Shown piece by piece: positions 44,537 through 54,163 of a stretch of 64,000 nucleotides of DNA (position 1 is its first letter; each line of letters starts with the position of its first letter). Source of the stretch: Pelagibacteraceae bacterium AG-414-M23. Lineage in GTDB: Bacteria; Pseudomonadota; Alphaproteobacteria; Pelagibacterales; Pelagibacteraceae. The position numbers and the translations under genes are program-made. The DNA lies in the NCBI GenBank assembly GCA_003214525.1, contig QCLN01000005.1:1-64000 (forward strand). Direction: 5' to 3'. The notes beneath the pieces were generated by a model. That model saw nothing but the letters and a program-made list of their open reading frames with translations, ran no database searches and was not told the origin of the DNA.

Positions 44537-44830
44537 TTAATTAAATATTATTGGTGCCAAGTAAAGCTTCATACACATTTCTATAAACCATATCAATAAA
44601 AGAAGAACAATCGGTGAGATATCAAAAGCACCAAGATTTGGTAAAAATCTCCTTATTCTGATTAGAAAAGGGTCTGTTAACCTGTAAGTAAAATCTAATA
44701 TTGCATAAACAAATCTATTTGATGTATTTAAAATATTAAAAGCTATAAGCCAACTAATAATAACGTTTGCAATAACTACATATGAATAAAGTTTTAAAAT
44801 TTGTAGAATTAAATAAAATATAGCAATCAT
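44537..44830 (-). CDS. YggT family membrane protein
   Basis: This 97-residue protein has two hydrophobic blocks. Between them lies the YggT signature YRLTDPFLIRIRRFLPNLGAFDISPIV. The family is widespread and poorly understood, with suggested roles in membrane shape and osmotic stress. It overlaps the mscS stop by four bases. Confidence 0.92.
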   Translation of the reverse strand: MIAIFYLILQILKLYSYVVIANVIISWLIAFNILNTSNRFVYAILDFTYRLTDPFLIRIRRFLPNLGAFDISPIVLLLLIWFIEMCMKLYLAPIIFN

Positions 44831-45912
44831 TTCTTTTCTACATAAATAGATTGACTAGGAAAAGCAAATGAGGCCCCATTTTTTTCAACAATTTGTTTAA
44901 TTTGAATTGCTAGTCTTTCTTTAACCGCTAACCATTCATCCCAATCATCTGTTTTGGTGAAACAACGAATATACATATCAATAGAACTTTCGGCAAAACT
45001 ATCAACCCTCACTGCATATCCAAGTTCAGGTTTATAGTCCTCATTAGTTTTTATGTAATCTTCAATTTCATTTCTAACTGTTTTAAGTTGTTCAATTGTT
45101 GAGTCATATTGCAGATTAATTGTCCAACTAATAATCCAATTTGTTGTTTGACTTATATTTATTACTGCATTCTCTGCAAATTGAAAATTTGGAATAATAG
45201 CAATTGATTTATCAAATTTTCTTATAACAGTAGATCTAAATCCAATTTTTTCTACTATTCCTTCAATGATTCCTTCAACTAAAATCCAGTCCCCCATTTT
45301 AAATCTTTTTTCAACTAAAACTAAAATTCCAGAAATAAGATTTTTAAAAAGATCTTGAGCCCCTAAAGCTACAGCTACACCAAAAAGTCCAAGTCCTGCA
45401 ATAATTGGTCCGATTTTTATTCCCCACAACTCAAGTACTGCTGCGGTTCCTAAAATAAAAATTAATATTTTTAATGATTTAATTATCCATCCAATTAATT
45501 CTCGGGTTAATATTTTTCCAAGACCACTAAGAATATATGAAATTGGTTCTATAATTTGGTGAATAATCCAAAAAATTAATATTGTAATTAAAGTCCTGTT
45601 TATATTATCCACAAAATTTCTGGTTTCATCTGAAAAGGACATATAATAACTCGCAATAAAAAAACCTAAAACTATAGGCAAAAATCTAGCGGGACCAACC
45701 ATCGCTTTTACAAAAGTATCATCAAGTTTATTGGTAGTTCTTTTTGATATTATTTCTAATTTTTTGATTATAAGTCTACTAATTAATCCTCTGAAAATTA
45801 AAAAAACTAAAAAAATTCCTAATCCAATTAATATTTCAAAAATATCAATACCTAGGATTCCTTTATCCCAAACTGATAAGAACAAATCTTTAAAATTTAT
45901 AAAAATATCCAT
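44827..45912 (-). CDS. Mechanosensitive ion channel, MscS family
   Basis: This 361-residue protein has several N-terminal membrane segments. The pore helix region is IIAGLGLFGVAVALGAQDLFKNLISG, followed by the beta domain with MGDWILVEGIIEGIVEKIGFRSTVIR, typical of MscS. It opens under membrane tension to release solutes. It lies between hemD (one base away) and yggT. Confidence 0.95.
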   Translation of the reverse strand: MDIFINFKDLFLSVWDKGILGIDIFEILIGLGIFLVFLIFRGLISRLIIKKLEIISKRTTNKLDDTFVKAMVGPARFLPIVLGFFIASYYMSFSDETRNFVDNINRTLITILIFWIIHQIIEPISYILSGLGKILTRELIGWIIKSLKILIFILGTAAVLELWGIKIGPIIAGLGLFGVAVALGAQDLFKNLISGILVLVEKRFKMGDWILVEGIIEGIVEKIGFRSTVIRKFDKSIAIIPNFQFAENAVINISQTTNWIISWTINLQYDSTIEQLKTVRNEIEDYIKTNEDYKPELGYAVRVDSFAESSIDMYIRCFTKTDDWDEWLAVKERLAIQIKQIVEKNGASFAFPSQSIYVEKK

Positions 45913-45913
45913 A

Positions 45914-46612
45914 TTAAATTTTATATAATAAAAATTCCTCCTCTCCTGGACTAAATAAGAAAATTTTTTTCCACTTTACTTCATTTAGTACAGAAGATGT
46001 TTTTTCTCCTATACACATTAAATTGGTATTCATCCAGCTGTCAATTAATTGATATTTTTTTATTATATTTAGTAAGCTTTTTGCACTGTTTTCAGAATAA
46101 ACATAAACAATATCTGGAATATTTTTTTTAAGTTCCTCAATAACATTATTTTGAAATTCACCAATATGTTCAACTGTATAATTAATAATCCTAGATATAT
46201 TATATCCCTCATTAGTAAGTTCTTTATCTAAATTAGAAGATATAAATTCACCACTAATATATAAAATTTTTCCATCTTTTTTATGATGATTTTGTAAAAT
46301 TAATTCCTTAAGAGCCCTTACGTTTCCATCCGCAGCAATTACATTTTGAAAACCTAAGCTTCTCGCAAACTTTTCTGTTGCAGACCCAACACAAAAACAT
46401 TTAACGGTCTTGTTGATTAAATCTATAGTTAAATTTTTAATTGAATTTGAGCTAGTAAAAATAATTGCAGAATAATCATTAAAATTTGGTTCTTTGTATT
46501 CTATTTTTTTTATTTTTATTACAGGCAAATGAGAAACGACATGTCCTAAATCTTTAAACTTAATCAATAAATTTCCACAGTCTTCTAATGGTCTTGTTAA
46601 TAATATATGCAT
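45914..46612 (-). CDS. hemD: Uroporphyrinogen-III synthase
   Basis: This 232-residue protein starts MHILLTRPLEDCGNLL and has YSAIIFTSSNSIKNL, the segment IVYVYSENSAKSLLNI and MCIGEKTSSVL. The family has low sequence identity, but the position directly after hemC with a one-base overlap makes the call firm. It closes the tetrapyrrole ring for heme, which is also needed by the ccm genes in this window. Confidence 0.9.
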   Translation of the reverse strand: MHILLTRPLEDCGNLLIKFKDLGHVVSHLPVIKIKKIEYKEPNFNDYSAIIFTSSNSIKNLTIDLINKTVKCFCVGSATEKFARSLGFQNVIAADGNVRALKELILQNHHKKDGKILYISGEFISSNLDKELTNEGYNISRIINYTVEHIGEFQNNVIEELKKNIPDIVYVYSENSAKSLLNIIKKYQLIDSWMNTNLMCIGEKTSSVLNEVKWKKIFLFSPGEEEFLLYKI

Positions 46613-47523
46613 TATTTTTTATAACTGTCCTTAGACTCTCTTTTAAGATAATTTCCTAATTCTATACTTACTTTCAAGAAATTTGAAATTTTATCTTTAA
46701 TTATTTTAAAAAACCTTTGTTTACCATCTAATGAAAAAAGTTCGCCACTAATTTCAAAATCATCGTTGTTAATCTTAGAAAAAATACCTACTGCTGTATG
46801 ACAATCACCCTCTAAAATTTTTAAAACTTTACGTTCTGCTTGAGCAGATATGTTGGAAATTTTATCATTAACTTTGTTTAGTATTTTTATAATTTCTTTA
46901 TCGTCCTCTCTACATTGAATAGAAACGATTCCTTGGCCTGCACTTGGTATTATTTCTTGAGTTGAAAATTCTTGTGAAATTAAATGATCTAAGTCTAAAG
47001 ATTTTATTCCTGCTTTAGCAAGAATGATTCCATCATAATCTTTATTGTTTATTTTAGATATTCTTGTATCAATGTTTCCTCTTATAGTTTTATAATTTAA
47101 ATCATTTCTAATTCTCTTAAGTTGAAACTCTCTTCTATAAGAAGAAGTTCCTATAATGGCATTTGAATTTAACTCGCTAAATTTTTTATTCTCTTTTGAT
47201 ATAAGTATTTCTTCAGGAGCGTTTCTTTTAAGAAAACAATTTGAAATTAGTCCTAAAGTTTCCTCGGATGGCATATCTTTTAAAGAATGAACTGCAAGAT
47301 CTATTTTTTTATCAATTAGCTCTTCTTCTATCTTTTTCGAAAATAGACCTTTCCCACCAATTTCAGATAATCTATCTTTTTGGTTTTTATCACCATCGGT
47401 AGTTATTTTTACGATCTCTATTTCGCCAGGAAAAACTTTGCTTATTTCATTTTTAGCTCGATTAGCATAAATCATAGCTAATTTGCTTGCCCTGGATCCA
47501 ATTAATATTTTATTTTTTTTCAT
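46612..47523 (-). CDS. hemC: Porphobilinogen deaminase (hydroxymethylbilane synthase)
   Basis: This 303-residue enzyme has LIGSRASKLAMIYANRAKNE, HSLKDMPSEETLGL, IIGTSSYRREFQLKRIR, QGIVSIQCREDD and the dipyrromethane cofactor cysteine in EGDCHTAVGIFSK. It polymerises four porphobilinogens. It is divergent from tsaD with 51 bases between, an arrangement usual in alphaproteobacteria. Confidence 0.97.
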   Translation of the reverse strand: MKKNKILIGSRASKLAMIYANRAKNEISKVFPGEIEIVKITTDGDKNQKDRLSEIGGKGLFSKKIEEELIDKKIDLAVHSLKDMPSEETLGLISNCFLKRNAPEEILISKENKKFSELNSNAIIGTSSYRREFQLKRIRNDLNYKTIRGNIDTRISKINNKDYDGIILAKAGIKSLDLDHLISQEFSTQEIIPSAGQGIVSIQCREDDKEIIKILNKVNDKISNISAQAERKVLKILEGDCHTAVGIFSKINNDDFEISGELFSLDGKQRFFKIIKDKISNFLKVSIELGNYLKRESKDSYKK

Positions 47524-47574
47524 TAATTGTTTTATATTTAAATCTTATAATCTATTTGTACTATCTAAAAAATT

Positions 47575-48645
47575 ATGAATAAAAAAATTACAATTTTAGG
47601 CATTGAATCAAGTTGTGACGAAACCGCTGTATCAATAGTCCAAGAAGAAAATGGAAAAATAAAGATTTTATCAAATATTGTATCTAGTCAATTTGATATT
47701 CATAGGGAGTTTGGAGGGGTTGTGCCTGAGTTGGCGGCTAGAGCACATGTAGAGAAAATCGATTTAATTGCTGAAAAAGCAATTTCTGAAAGCAAAATAA
47801 ATATTGAAGATATTGATGCGGTAGCTGCAACTGCTGGACCAGGATTAATAGTATGCTTAACCGTAGGATTAAATTTTGGAAAAACAATTTCAGCATCATT
47901 AAGTAAACCTTTTATTGCTGTAAATCACTTGGAAGGTCATGCTTTAAGTCCAAAATTAAATACAAATCTAAAATTTCCTTATTTGTTATTATTAATTTCT
48001 GGTGGACATACACAATATTTGTCTGTTGAAAATTTAGGAAACTATAAAAGATTAGGTACAACAATTGATGATGCCTTGGGAGAAGCATTTGATAAAACTG
48101 CAAAAATTATCGGAATTGAATTTCCAGGTGGACCTAAGATAGAAAAGTATGCAAAACAAGGAGATGGGAATAGATTTAATTTGCCCAAACCAATATTAAA
48201 TAGAGGTGGTTGTAATCTATCATTTGCAGGATTAAAAACAGCAATACTAAGAATACAATCAGAAATAAAAAATGAACAAGATAAATTTGATCTTGCAGCT
48301 TCATTTCAAAAAACTGTTGAAAAAATTCTTTATGAAAAAACTAAGATAGCATTTAAAATGTATTTAAATCAAAACAAAAATTTTAAAAAAACTTTTGTAG
48401 TAGCTGGAGGCGTTGCTGCAAACAAAGGTATAAAAGATAAATTAACAAAATTATCAGAAGATAATAAATTTGAATGTATATTTCCTGATATCAGCTTATG
48501 CAGTGATAATGCAGCGATGATTGCATTAGTAGGTTTAGAAAAATATAAGAAAAAATTATTTGATAAATTAAATTTTAAAGTTAATCCAAGATGGCAATTG
48601 GATGAAAAGGCACAATTCCTTAAAGGTGCTGGTGTAAAAATTTAA
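47575..48645 (+). CDS. tsaD: tRNA N6-threonylcarbamoyladenosine synthase subunit TsaD
   Basis: This 356-residue Kae1/Gcp-family protein starts ITILGIESSCDETAVSIV. It has the metal-binding NHLEGHALS and the phosphate segment LISGGHTQYLSV, with IDDALGEAFDKTAK and VAGGVAANKGI later. It makes the t6A modification of tRNAs that read ANN codons. Two bases after its stop is the start of an EVE-domain gene remnant, which suggests that the intact EVE gene once followed directly. Confidence 0.97.
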   Translation: MNKKITILGIESSCDETAVSIVQEENGKIKILSNIVSSQFDIHREFGGVVPELAARAHVEKIDLIAEKAISESKINIEDIDAVAATAGPGLIVCLTVGLNFGKTISASLSKPFIAVNHLEGHALSPKLNTNLKFPYLLLLISGGHTQYLSVENLGNYKRLGTTIDDALGEAFDKTAKIIGIEFPGGPKIEKYAKQGDGNRFNLPKPILNRGGCNLSFAGLKTAILRIQSEIKNEQDKFDLAASFQKTVEKILYEKTKIAFKMYLNQNKNFKKTFVVAGGVAANKGIKDKLTKLSEDNKFECIFPDISLCSDNAAMIALVGLEKYKKKLFDKLNFKVNPRWQLDEKAQFLKGAGVKI

Positions 48646-48647
48646 TT

Positions 48648-48692
48648 ATGAATTATTGGTTACTTAAACCAAAGCTTTTAATACATCGATAA
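48648..48692 (+). pseudogene. 5' remnant of an EVE-domain protein gene
   Basis: Two bases after tsaD an ATG opens a 14-codon frame starting MNYWLLKPK. EVE-domain proteins typically begin MxYWLLKSEP. The intact EVE gene at 50908 begins MGKKWLLKSEP. The two starts also agree at DNA level (TGGYTACTTAAA after AATTATG). This looks like the original gene start cut off by insertion of the block that carries the autotransporter. The rest of the gap to 48810 shows nothing clear. Confidence 0.55.
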
Positions 48693-48810
48693 AACTCCTG
48701 CTTACCTTTTACTTATCTTTACAATTAAAATTGTTGATTAAAGCTAATTAAAAAACATAGATGTGCTTTGCGCGGTGTAGTACATTTTTAAATTAGATTA
48801 ATAATTTTAA

Positions 48811-50856
48811 ATGAAAAAACTTTTACTAATCTTGTTTCTAGTTTTATTGTATTCTAAAGCTTTTGCTGAACCTACATTCGTTGATAGTTTTAGTGTAGAC
48901 TCTGAAGAGGATAGACCAAGAGGAATAACATTTAACAATAATGGTACTAAGATGTTTATTATTGGCTGGAGAGGTGATGATGTTAATGAATATACATTAA
49001 GTACAGCTTGGGATGTCTCTACAGCCTCTTTTGTAGATAGTACAAGCAGTATAGACGCCGATGGAAGAGATGTAAGATTTAACCCAGATGGAACTAAAAT
49101 GTTTGTTTTGGGTAGAGGTAGTGATAAAGTTTATGCTTTCTCACTAAGTACGGCCTTTGATATTTCAACTTCCTCTTCTATTAATAATTTTAGCGTAACT
49201 TCTGAAGAGATAGATGCAAATGGTTTAGCATTTAATTTGGATGGAACCAAAATGTATGTTGTGGGTGAAGATGCTGACTATGTTAATGAATATACATTAA
49301 GTAAAGGTTTTGATCTTTCAACAGCAGTATATGCAGGCGATGGTGAGAGGGTTTTTGTTAGAGGTCAAGAGACTATACCAATAGATATAGATTTTAATTC
49401 AGATGGAACTAAAATGTATATTGTTGGCTGGAGTGGAAAAGACATAAATGAATATACTTTAAGCACAGCTTTTGATGTCTCCACCGCCTCTTTTGAAGGT
49501 AGTTTTAGTGTAGAATCTGAAGATGATGACCCAGCAGCTTTAGCATTTAGTTCAGATGGAACTAAGATGTTTGTTGTGGGTGGCGTTGGTGAAGATGTTA
49601 ATGAATATACTTTATCTTGTTACTATGGTGTTGTTAATTGTTCTAATCCGACTACTTTAAAGAATGTTCTAGGATCAATTGAAGCTCAAACGGAAACAGC
49701 AAGACGAATTGTTCAGCATGTTACAACTCCAGTACTTAATCGTATGGATTGGCTAAGACGACATAGAAAAGAAGATAGTTTAACCAATCAAAATATTAAA
49801 TTTAATTTTTCAAATGAAATGCTCGCATCCCTATCAAAAGTTATGCCAGTGGCAGCCAAAGTAAATGAGGCTTCAAATTTATCTGATAATTGGTCATTTT
49901 GGAGTGAAGGTAGTGTTAGTGTTGGTAAAGTTGGAGATACAGCATTGTCATCTTCAAAAGATATAAATAGCAATGGTATTACAGTTGGTATTGATAAGAA
50001 AATTAATGAAAACAAATTGTATGGATACGCTCTTCGATTTGGCAAAGATGATGTTGATGTAGGTAAATTTACTTCTTTAGATACTAGCTCTTATAGTTTA
50101 TCTGCTTATGGAACTTTTCCCCACGATGATACGAAATTTGTTGAAGGTATTCTTGGAATAAGTGCGCTGAAGACAGATCATATTACACAAGGTGGGGGCA
50201 CTAATAGAACAGGCGAAAGAAACGGCAGACAGATATTTGGATCGATTAATTATCTTACAACATTTAATAAAGATAAATTTGACATTACACCAAGTGCAAG
50301 AGTTGATCTTAGTTATACAGAATTATCTGAATATAGCGAAATAGGAACTTCTGCTCTCATTTATGATAAACAAAAAATAGAAACAGGTATGATATCTGCG
50401 GGCTTTACATTAAGTAATGTTATTAAATATAATAATATAACATTTAAACCAAGTGGAGGTTTGGAGCTTGGATTAGACTTTAGTCCTTCTTCAGCTGCTA
50501 CAGTTTCTTATGTTACGGATCCAAATACAAATTATACTTCATTTATTGGGCAAGACTCTAAAAATATAAAAGCAAATCTTGGATTTGATTTAATAATGAA
50601 GAATGGTTTTTCGTTGATGACTAACTATGAAAGAAATCAAAGTGACAATAGTCATAGTGACACTTTATATTTAGGAGCTGGCTATATACCTTCTGAAGAT
50701 ATCGAATATGCTATGTCCTTAGAAGATGATGATAAAGTTTTTTTTAATTATAAAAGAAATATAAATGGTTTTGATATTACATTTGGTTCAAATTATAGTT
50801 TGATGAGTGAAATACCTGAGTATGCTGCAAACTTAGAAATTTCAAAAAGATTCTAG
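48811..50856 (+). CDS. Autotransporter-like protein with beta-propeller-type repeats
   Basis: This 681-residue protein has a signal peptide (MKKLLLILFLVLLYSKAFAE). Residues 22-275 or so hold five repeats of about 48 residues, each with a DGTKMxxxG core and NEYTLSTAFDVSTAS-like end. A linker with ETARRIVQHVTTPVLNRMDW follows. From about residue 360 there is a beta-barrel that ends in Phe (ISKRF), fitting an autotransporter translocation domain. The repeats would be displayed at the surface. It sits between tsaD and the EVE gene, where a gene remnant suggests insertion. The target of the passenger is unknown. Confidence 0.85.
   Translation: MKKLLLILFLVLLYSKAFAEPTFVDSFSVDSEEDRPRGITFNNNGTKMFIIGWRGDDVNEYTLSTAWDVSTASFVDSTSSIDADGRDVRFNPDGTKMFVLGRGSDKVYAFSLSTAFDISTSSSINNFSVTSEEIDANGLAFNLDGTKMYVVGEDADYVNEYTLSKGFDLSTAVYAGDGERVFVRGQETIPIDIDFNSDGTKMYIVGWSGKDINEYTLSTAFDVSTASFEGSFSVESEDDDPAALAFSSDGTKMFVVGGVGEDVNEYTLSCYYGVVNCSNPTTLKNVLGSIEAQTETARRIVQHVTTPVLNRMDWLRRHRKEDSLTNQNIKFNFSNEMLASLSKVMPVAAKVNEASNLSDNWSFWSEGSVSVGKVGDTALSSSKDINSNGITVGIDKKINENKLYGYALRFGKDDVDVGKFTSLDTSSYSLSAYGTFPHDDTKFVEGILGISALKTDHITQGGGTNRTGERNGRQIFGSINYLTTFNKDKFDITPSARVDLSYTELSEYSEIGTSALIYDKQKIETGMISAGFTLSNVIKYNNITFKPSGGLELGLDFSPSSAATVSYVTDPNTNYTSFIGQDSKNIKANLGFDLIMKNGFSLMTNYERNQSDNSHSDTLYLGAGYIPSEDIEYAMSLEDDDKVFFNYKRNINGFDITFGSNYSLMSEIPEYAANLEISKRF
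48877..49630 (+). repeat. Five degenerate tandem repeats of about 145 bp in the autotransporter gene
   Basis: The passenger-coding region repeats a unit of about 48 codons. The DNA is partly conserved as well, for example forms of GATGGAACTAAAATGT and GTTAATGAATATAC recur, so the copies arose by duplication and may recombine. Confidence 0.8.
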
Positions 50857-50907
50857 AGAATTATGATAAGTATTGTTTAATTTAAAAAAAAATTTATCCT
50901 ATAAATT

Positions 50908-51330
50908 ATGGGAAAAAAATGGCTACTTAAATCAGAACCAGATGTCTGGTCTTTAGATCAACAAATAAAATGTGGAACAAAGGGATCTATGTGGGATGGA
51001 GTAAGAAATTATCAGGCAGCAAATAATTTGAAAAAAATGAAAAAAGGAGATCTCTGTTTTTTTTATCATTCAAATATCGGAAAAGAAATAGTGGGCATAG
51101 TAAGTATAATAAAAGAAGCACATCCAGACCCAACTGATAAAACAAAAAAATTCGTTGCTGTCCAAGTTAGGTTTGAAAAGAAGTTGGAACACCCTGTAAG
51201 CCTAGAAAGTATTAAAAAAACTAGAGAATTAAAAGATTTACCATTAATAAAACAGAGTAGGCTATCAGTTATGCCCGTAGGTACTAAACACTGGAAAAAT
51301 ATTTTGAACATGAGTAAAATAGTTAAATAA
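50908..51330 (+). CDS. EVE domain-containing protein
   Basis: This 140-residue protein has the EVE pattern: WLLKSEPDVWSLDQ, WDGVRNYQAANNLKKMKKGD, CFFYHSN and KEIVGIVSIIKEAHPDPTD. EVE domains resemble PUA and YTH folds and read modified bases in RNA or DNA. In many alphaproteobacteria the gene follows tsaD, which matches the remnant found after tsaD here. acsA starts three bases after its stop, so the two are probably cotranscribed. Confidence 0.93.
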   Translation: MGKKWLLKSEPDVWSLDQQIKCGTKGSMWDGVRNYQAANNLKKMKKGDLCFFYHSNIGKEIVGIVSIIKEAHPDPTDKTKKFVAVQVRFEKKLEHPVSLESIKKTRELKDLPLIKQSRLSVMPVGTKHWKNILNMSKIVK

Positions 51331-51333
51331 AAC

Positions 51334-53421
51334 ATGCCAAAAAAAAAGAAAAAAATTAAAAATAGAAAAAAAGTTAAGAAAAAATCTTTAAAAAAAAGAA
51401 AATCTAAAAAAAATCATAAAAGAAAAGTTAGAAAAATTAAAAAAAGAGTAAAAAAAAGAAAATCTAAAAATAAATCAAAGGAACCAACCGAAAAAATTTA
51501 CAAAACAAAATCAGAATGGATCAAAAGTGCATTGGTTAATAAATCAATGTATGAAAAAAAATATAAAGAATCGATTAGAAACAATAATGATTTTTGGGCA
51601 AAAGAAGGGAAAAGAATTACCTGGATTAAACCTTACTCAAAAATTAAAGATGTTACTTATAGCAAAACAGAAGTTAATATTAAATGGTTCTATGATGGAA
51701 CTCTAAATGCATCTGCAAACTGTATAGATAGACATTTAAAAAAGAATAAAGACAAAACTGCAATTATTTGGGTTGGTGATGATCCAAAAGTACAAAAAAA
51801 AATAAGCTACAAACAATTACACGATGAAGTTTCAAAAGCTGCAAATGGTTTAAAAAAAATTGGTGTTCAAAAAGGAGATAGAGTTACAATTTATCTAACA
51901 ATGATACCTGAGTTAGCATATACTATGCTTGCTTGCGCTAGAATTGGTGCTGTTCATTCAATAATTTTTGGTGGATTTTCTCCTGATAGTATAGCTGGAA
52001 GAATAAACGACTGTAAGTCAGATTATATTATAACTGCAGATGAAGGATTAAGAGGTGGTAAAACTATTCATTTAAAATCAATTACTGATGAAGCTTTAAT
52101 ACATTGTCCAAATGTAAAAAAATGTATTGTTATAAAGAAAACAGGAAATAGAGTTAATTGGGATGAAAGAAGAGATGTTTGGTATAATGAGATGATTAAA
52201 GATGTATCAACTCATTGTGAGCCGGAAGAGATGAGCGCAGAAGACCCTTTATTTATTTTATACACATCTGGTTCAACTGGAAAACCCAAAGGTGTTCTTC
52301 ATACAACTGGCGGATACATGGTTTATGCTTCAATGACACATCAATATATTTTTAATTATAAACCAAAAGATATTTATTGGTGTACCGCTGATATTGGATG
52401 GATTACTGGACACAGTTACATAATTTATGGACCTCTTGCAAATGGTGCAACAACTATAATGTTTGAAGGTATTCCGACTTATCCAGATTCTTCCAGATGG
52501 TGGCAGATAGTTGACAAATACAAAGTAAATATTTTTTATACAGCGCCAACTGCAATTAGAGCTCTAATGGCTCAAGGTGAGGGCCCAGTTAAAAAAACAT
52601 CAAGAAAAACTTTAAAGTTATTGGGTACAGTAGGTGAACCAATTAATCCGGAAGCATGGGAGTGGTATTATAAAACCGTAGGTGAAAGCAAGTGCCCAAT
52701 AGTTGACACATGGTGGCAAACCGAAACTGGCGGTATTTTAATTGCACCACAAACTGGAGCAATTGACCTTAAACCAGGATCTGCAACAAAACCTTTTTAT
52801 GGAATTAAACCATGTATAGTAGACCAGGGTGGTAATGAAATTAGGGGAGAGGGTCAAGGAAGATTGTGTATTTCTCAATCATGGCCAGGACAAATGAGAA
52901 CAGTTTACGGAGATCATCAAAGATTTATAGACACTTATTTTTCACAGTTTGATGGAAAATATTTTACAGGTGATGGATGTAGAAGAGATAAAGATGGTTA
53001 CTACTGGATCACAGGAAGAGTTGATGATGTAATTATTGTATCTGGACATAACCTTGGAACTGCTGAAATCGAGAGTGCATTTGTAGCTCATCCAAAAGTG
53101 GCTGAAGCTGCAGTGGTTGGTTATCCCCATGACATAAAAGGAAATGGTTTATATTGCTATGTAACTCTAAATATTGGAGAAAAAGAAGACGGTGATCTAG
53201 ATAGAGAATTAAAACTTCATGTAAAAAAAACAATTGGTGCACATGCTTTTCCAGATTTTATACAATTTGCACCTGGTCTTCCTAAAACAAGATCAGGAAA
53301 AATTATGAGAAGAATTTTAAGAAAAATTGCCGCTAATGAGCATGATCAACTTGGTGATACAACAACTTTAGCTGATCCAAGCGTCGTGAAAAGCTTAGTC
53401 AACAATAGAAAAAATATTTAA
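51334..53421 (+). CDS. acsA: Acetyl-CoA synthetase with Lys/Arg-rich N-terminal tail
   Basis: From about residue 53 this is a normal Acs[21 protein letters not shown], the ATP motif [49 protein letters not shown] and the acetylation-site Lys in [15 protein letters not shown]. It makes acetyl-CoA from acetate and ATP. Residues 1-50 are almost entirely Lys and Arg, which AcsA proteins normally lack. The ATG is three bases after the EVE stop and no other start lies before residue 71, so the tail seems to be part of the protein. The sodium symporter nearby may supply acetate. Confidence 0.95.
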   Translation: MPKKKKKIKNRKKVKKKSLKKRKSKKNHKRKVRKIKKRVKKRKSKNKSKEPTEKIYKTKSEWIKSALVNKSMYEKKYKESIRNNNDFWAKEGKRITWIKPYSKIKDVTYSKTEVNIKWFYDGTLNASANCIDRHLKKNKDKTAIIWVGDDPKVQKKISYKQLHDEVSKAANGLKKIGVQKGDRVTIYLTMIPELAYTMLACARIGAVHSIIFGGFSPDSIAGRINDCKSDYIITADEGLRGGKTIHLKSITDEALIHCPNVKKCIVIKKTGNRVNWDERRDVWYNEMIKDVSTHCEPEEMSAEDPLFILYTSGSTGKPKGVLHTTGGYMVYASMTHQYIFNYKPKDIYWCTADIGWITGHSYIIYGPLANGATTIMFEGIPTYPDSSRWWQIVDKYKVNIFYTAPTAIRALMAQGEGPVKKTSRKTLKLLGTVGEPINPEAWEWYYKTVGESKCPIVDTWWQTETGGILIAPQTGAIDLKPGSATKPFYGIKPCIVDQGGNEIRGEGQGRLCISQSWPGQMRTVYGDHQRFIDTYFSQFDGKYFTGDGCRRDKDGYYWITGRVDDVIIVSGHNLGTAEIESAFVAHPKVAEAAVVGYPHDIKGNGLYCYVTLNIGEKEDGDLDRELKLHVKKTIGAHAFPDFIQFAPGLPKTRSGKIMRRILRKIAANEHDQLGDTTTLADPSVVKSLVNNRKNI

Positions 53422-54044
53422 ATACTTATTAATTTTTTAAATTCTTCTTTAATATTATCCCATTTTAATATCATTGAGTTAAGAACAATCTTTCTGTCTA
53501 AAGTTTTTAACTCATCGGCTATAGGCGCCCATTCATATAATGCTAGAGCACTTTCATTAAACGGCCAAGAATTATAATAGGTTTTCCAATTTATTTTATG
53601 TAATCTATCACCAAAAGAAATTTTTCCCTTGCTAATAATATCTTCTGGCATTCCATTTGATATTTCACTGTCTAAAATTTTCTCATAAATTATTTTTGCT
53701 TGATCCATTTCATTATAATTAGAAAAAACATTGAGATAAGAAAGTGTATAGAAAGTAAGATCTTGTAAAGCTATTGAATAAATATTCCATTTCGCTTTAT
53801 TAATTGAAGTCAGAAGTTTCTCATTATCAAAATGCAGAACGTACTTTGTGCCCATTCTTGTTTTGAGATAACTATATAAAGTTACCTGGGATACCCATGC
53901 AGACTTTTTTTGAATAAATGACTCTAAATCATTAATATTTTTAATTTTTTTTTTAGGTATAAATGCTTTGAATAGCGAAAATAAATAAAGTCTAAAATCT
54001 GCAAGACTTATATCCTTTAAATTGAATTTATATTTTAAAGCCAT
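53418..54044 (-). CDS. Conserved hypothetical protein
   Basis: I do not recognise this 208-residue soluble protein. It is rich in aromatic residues and has no signal peptide or membrane segment. Recognisable pieces are [33 protein letters not shown] and [21 protein letters not shown]. It converges on acsA with a four-base overlap and is divergent from the symporter pair. Confidence 0.75.
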   Translation of the reverse strand: MALKYKFNLKDISLADFRLYLFSLFKAFIPKKKIKNINDLESFIQKKSAWVSQVTLYSYLKTRMGTKYVLHFDNEKLLTSINKAKWNIYSIALQDLTFYTLSYLNVFSNYNEMDQAKIIYEKILDSEISNGMPEDIISKGKISFGDRLHKINWKTYYNSWPFNESALALYEWAPIADELKTLDRKIVLNSMILKWDNIKEEFKKLISI

Positions 54045-54120
54045 TTCTCTAGTATTGGTTGTTTTATATTATAAAAAATCAACTATTTGGAGCATTTTTT
54101 AGGGTTTCAATATTCGTCAT

Positions 54121-54156
54121 TATAGGTAATGTTTCTTTTTTTAACCTATAGGAGAG
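54121..54156 (+). promoter_or_regulatory. Hairpin touching the ribosome binding site of the symporter operon
   Basis: TATAGGT (54121-54127) can pair with ACCTATA (54144-54150) around a T-rich 16-base loop. The strong ribosome binding site AGGAGAG begins at the last base of the stem (54150-54156), eight bases before the ATG at 54164. A stem that touches the binding site could affect translation or mRNA stability. The rest of the 54045-54163 gap shows no other clear signal. Confidence 0.4.
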
Positions 54157-54163
54157 ATTAAAA

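Noticed and set aside
44537-44830. Transposase or mobile element signs around gene clusters
   Set aside because: No transposase, integrase or terminal inverted repeats with target duplications were seen anywhere in the window.
48646-48810. Riboswitch between tsaD and the autotransporter gene
   Set aside because: Only a short weak AT-rich hairpin is visible and no known aptamer pattern; the region is better explained by the EVE gene remnant.
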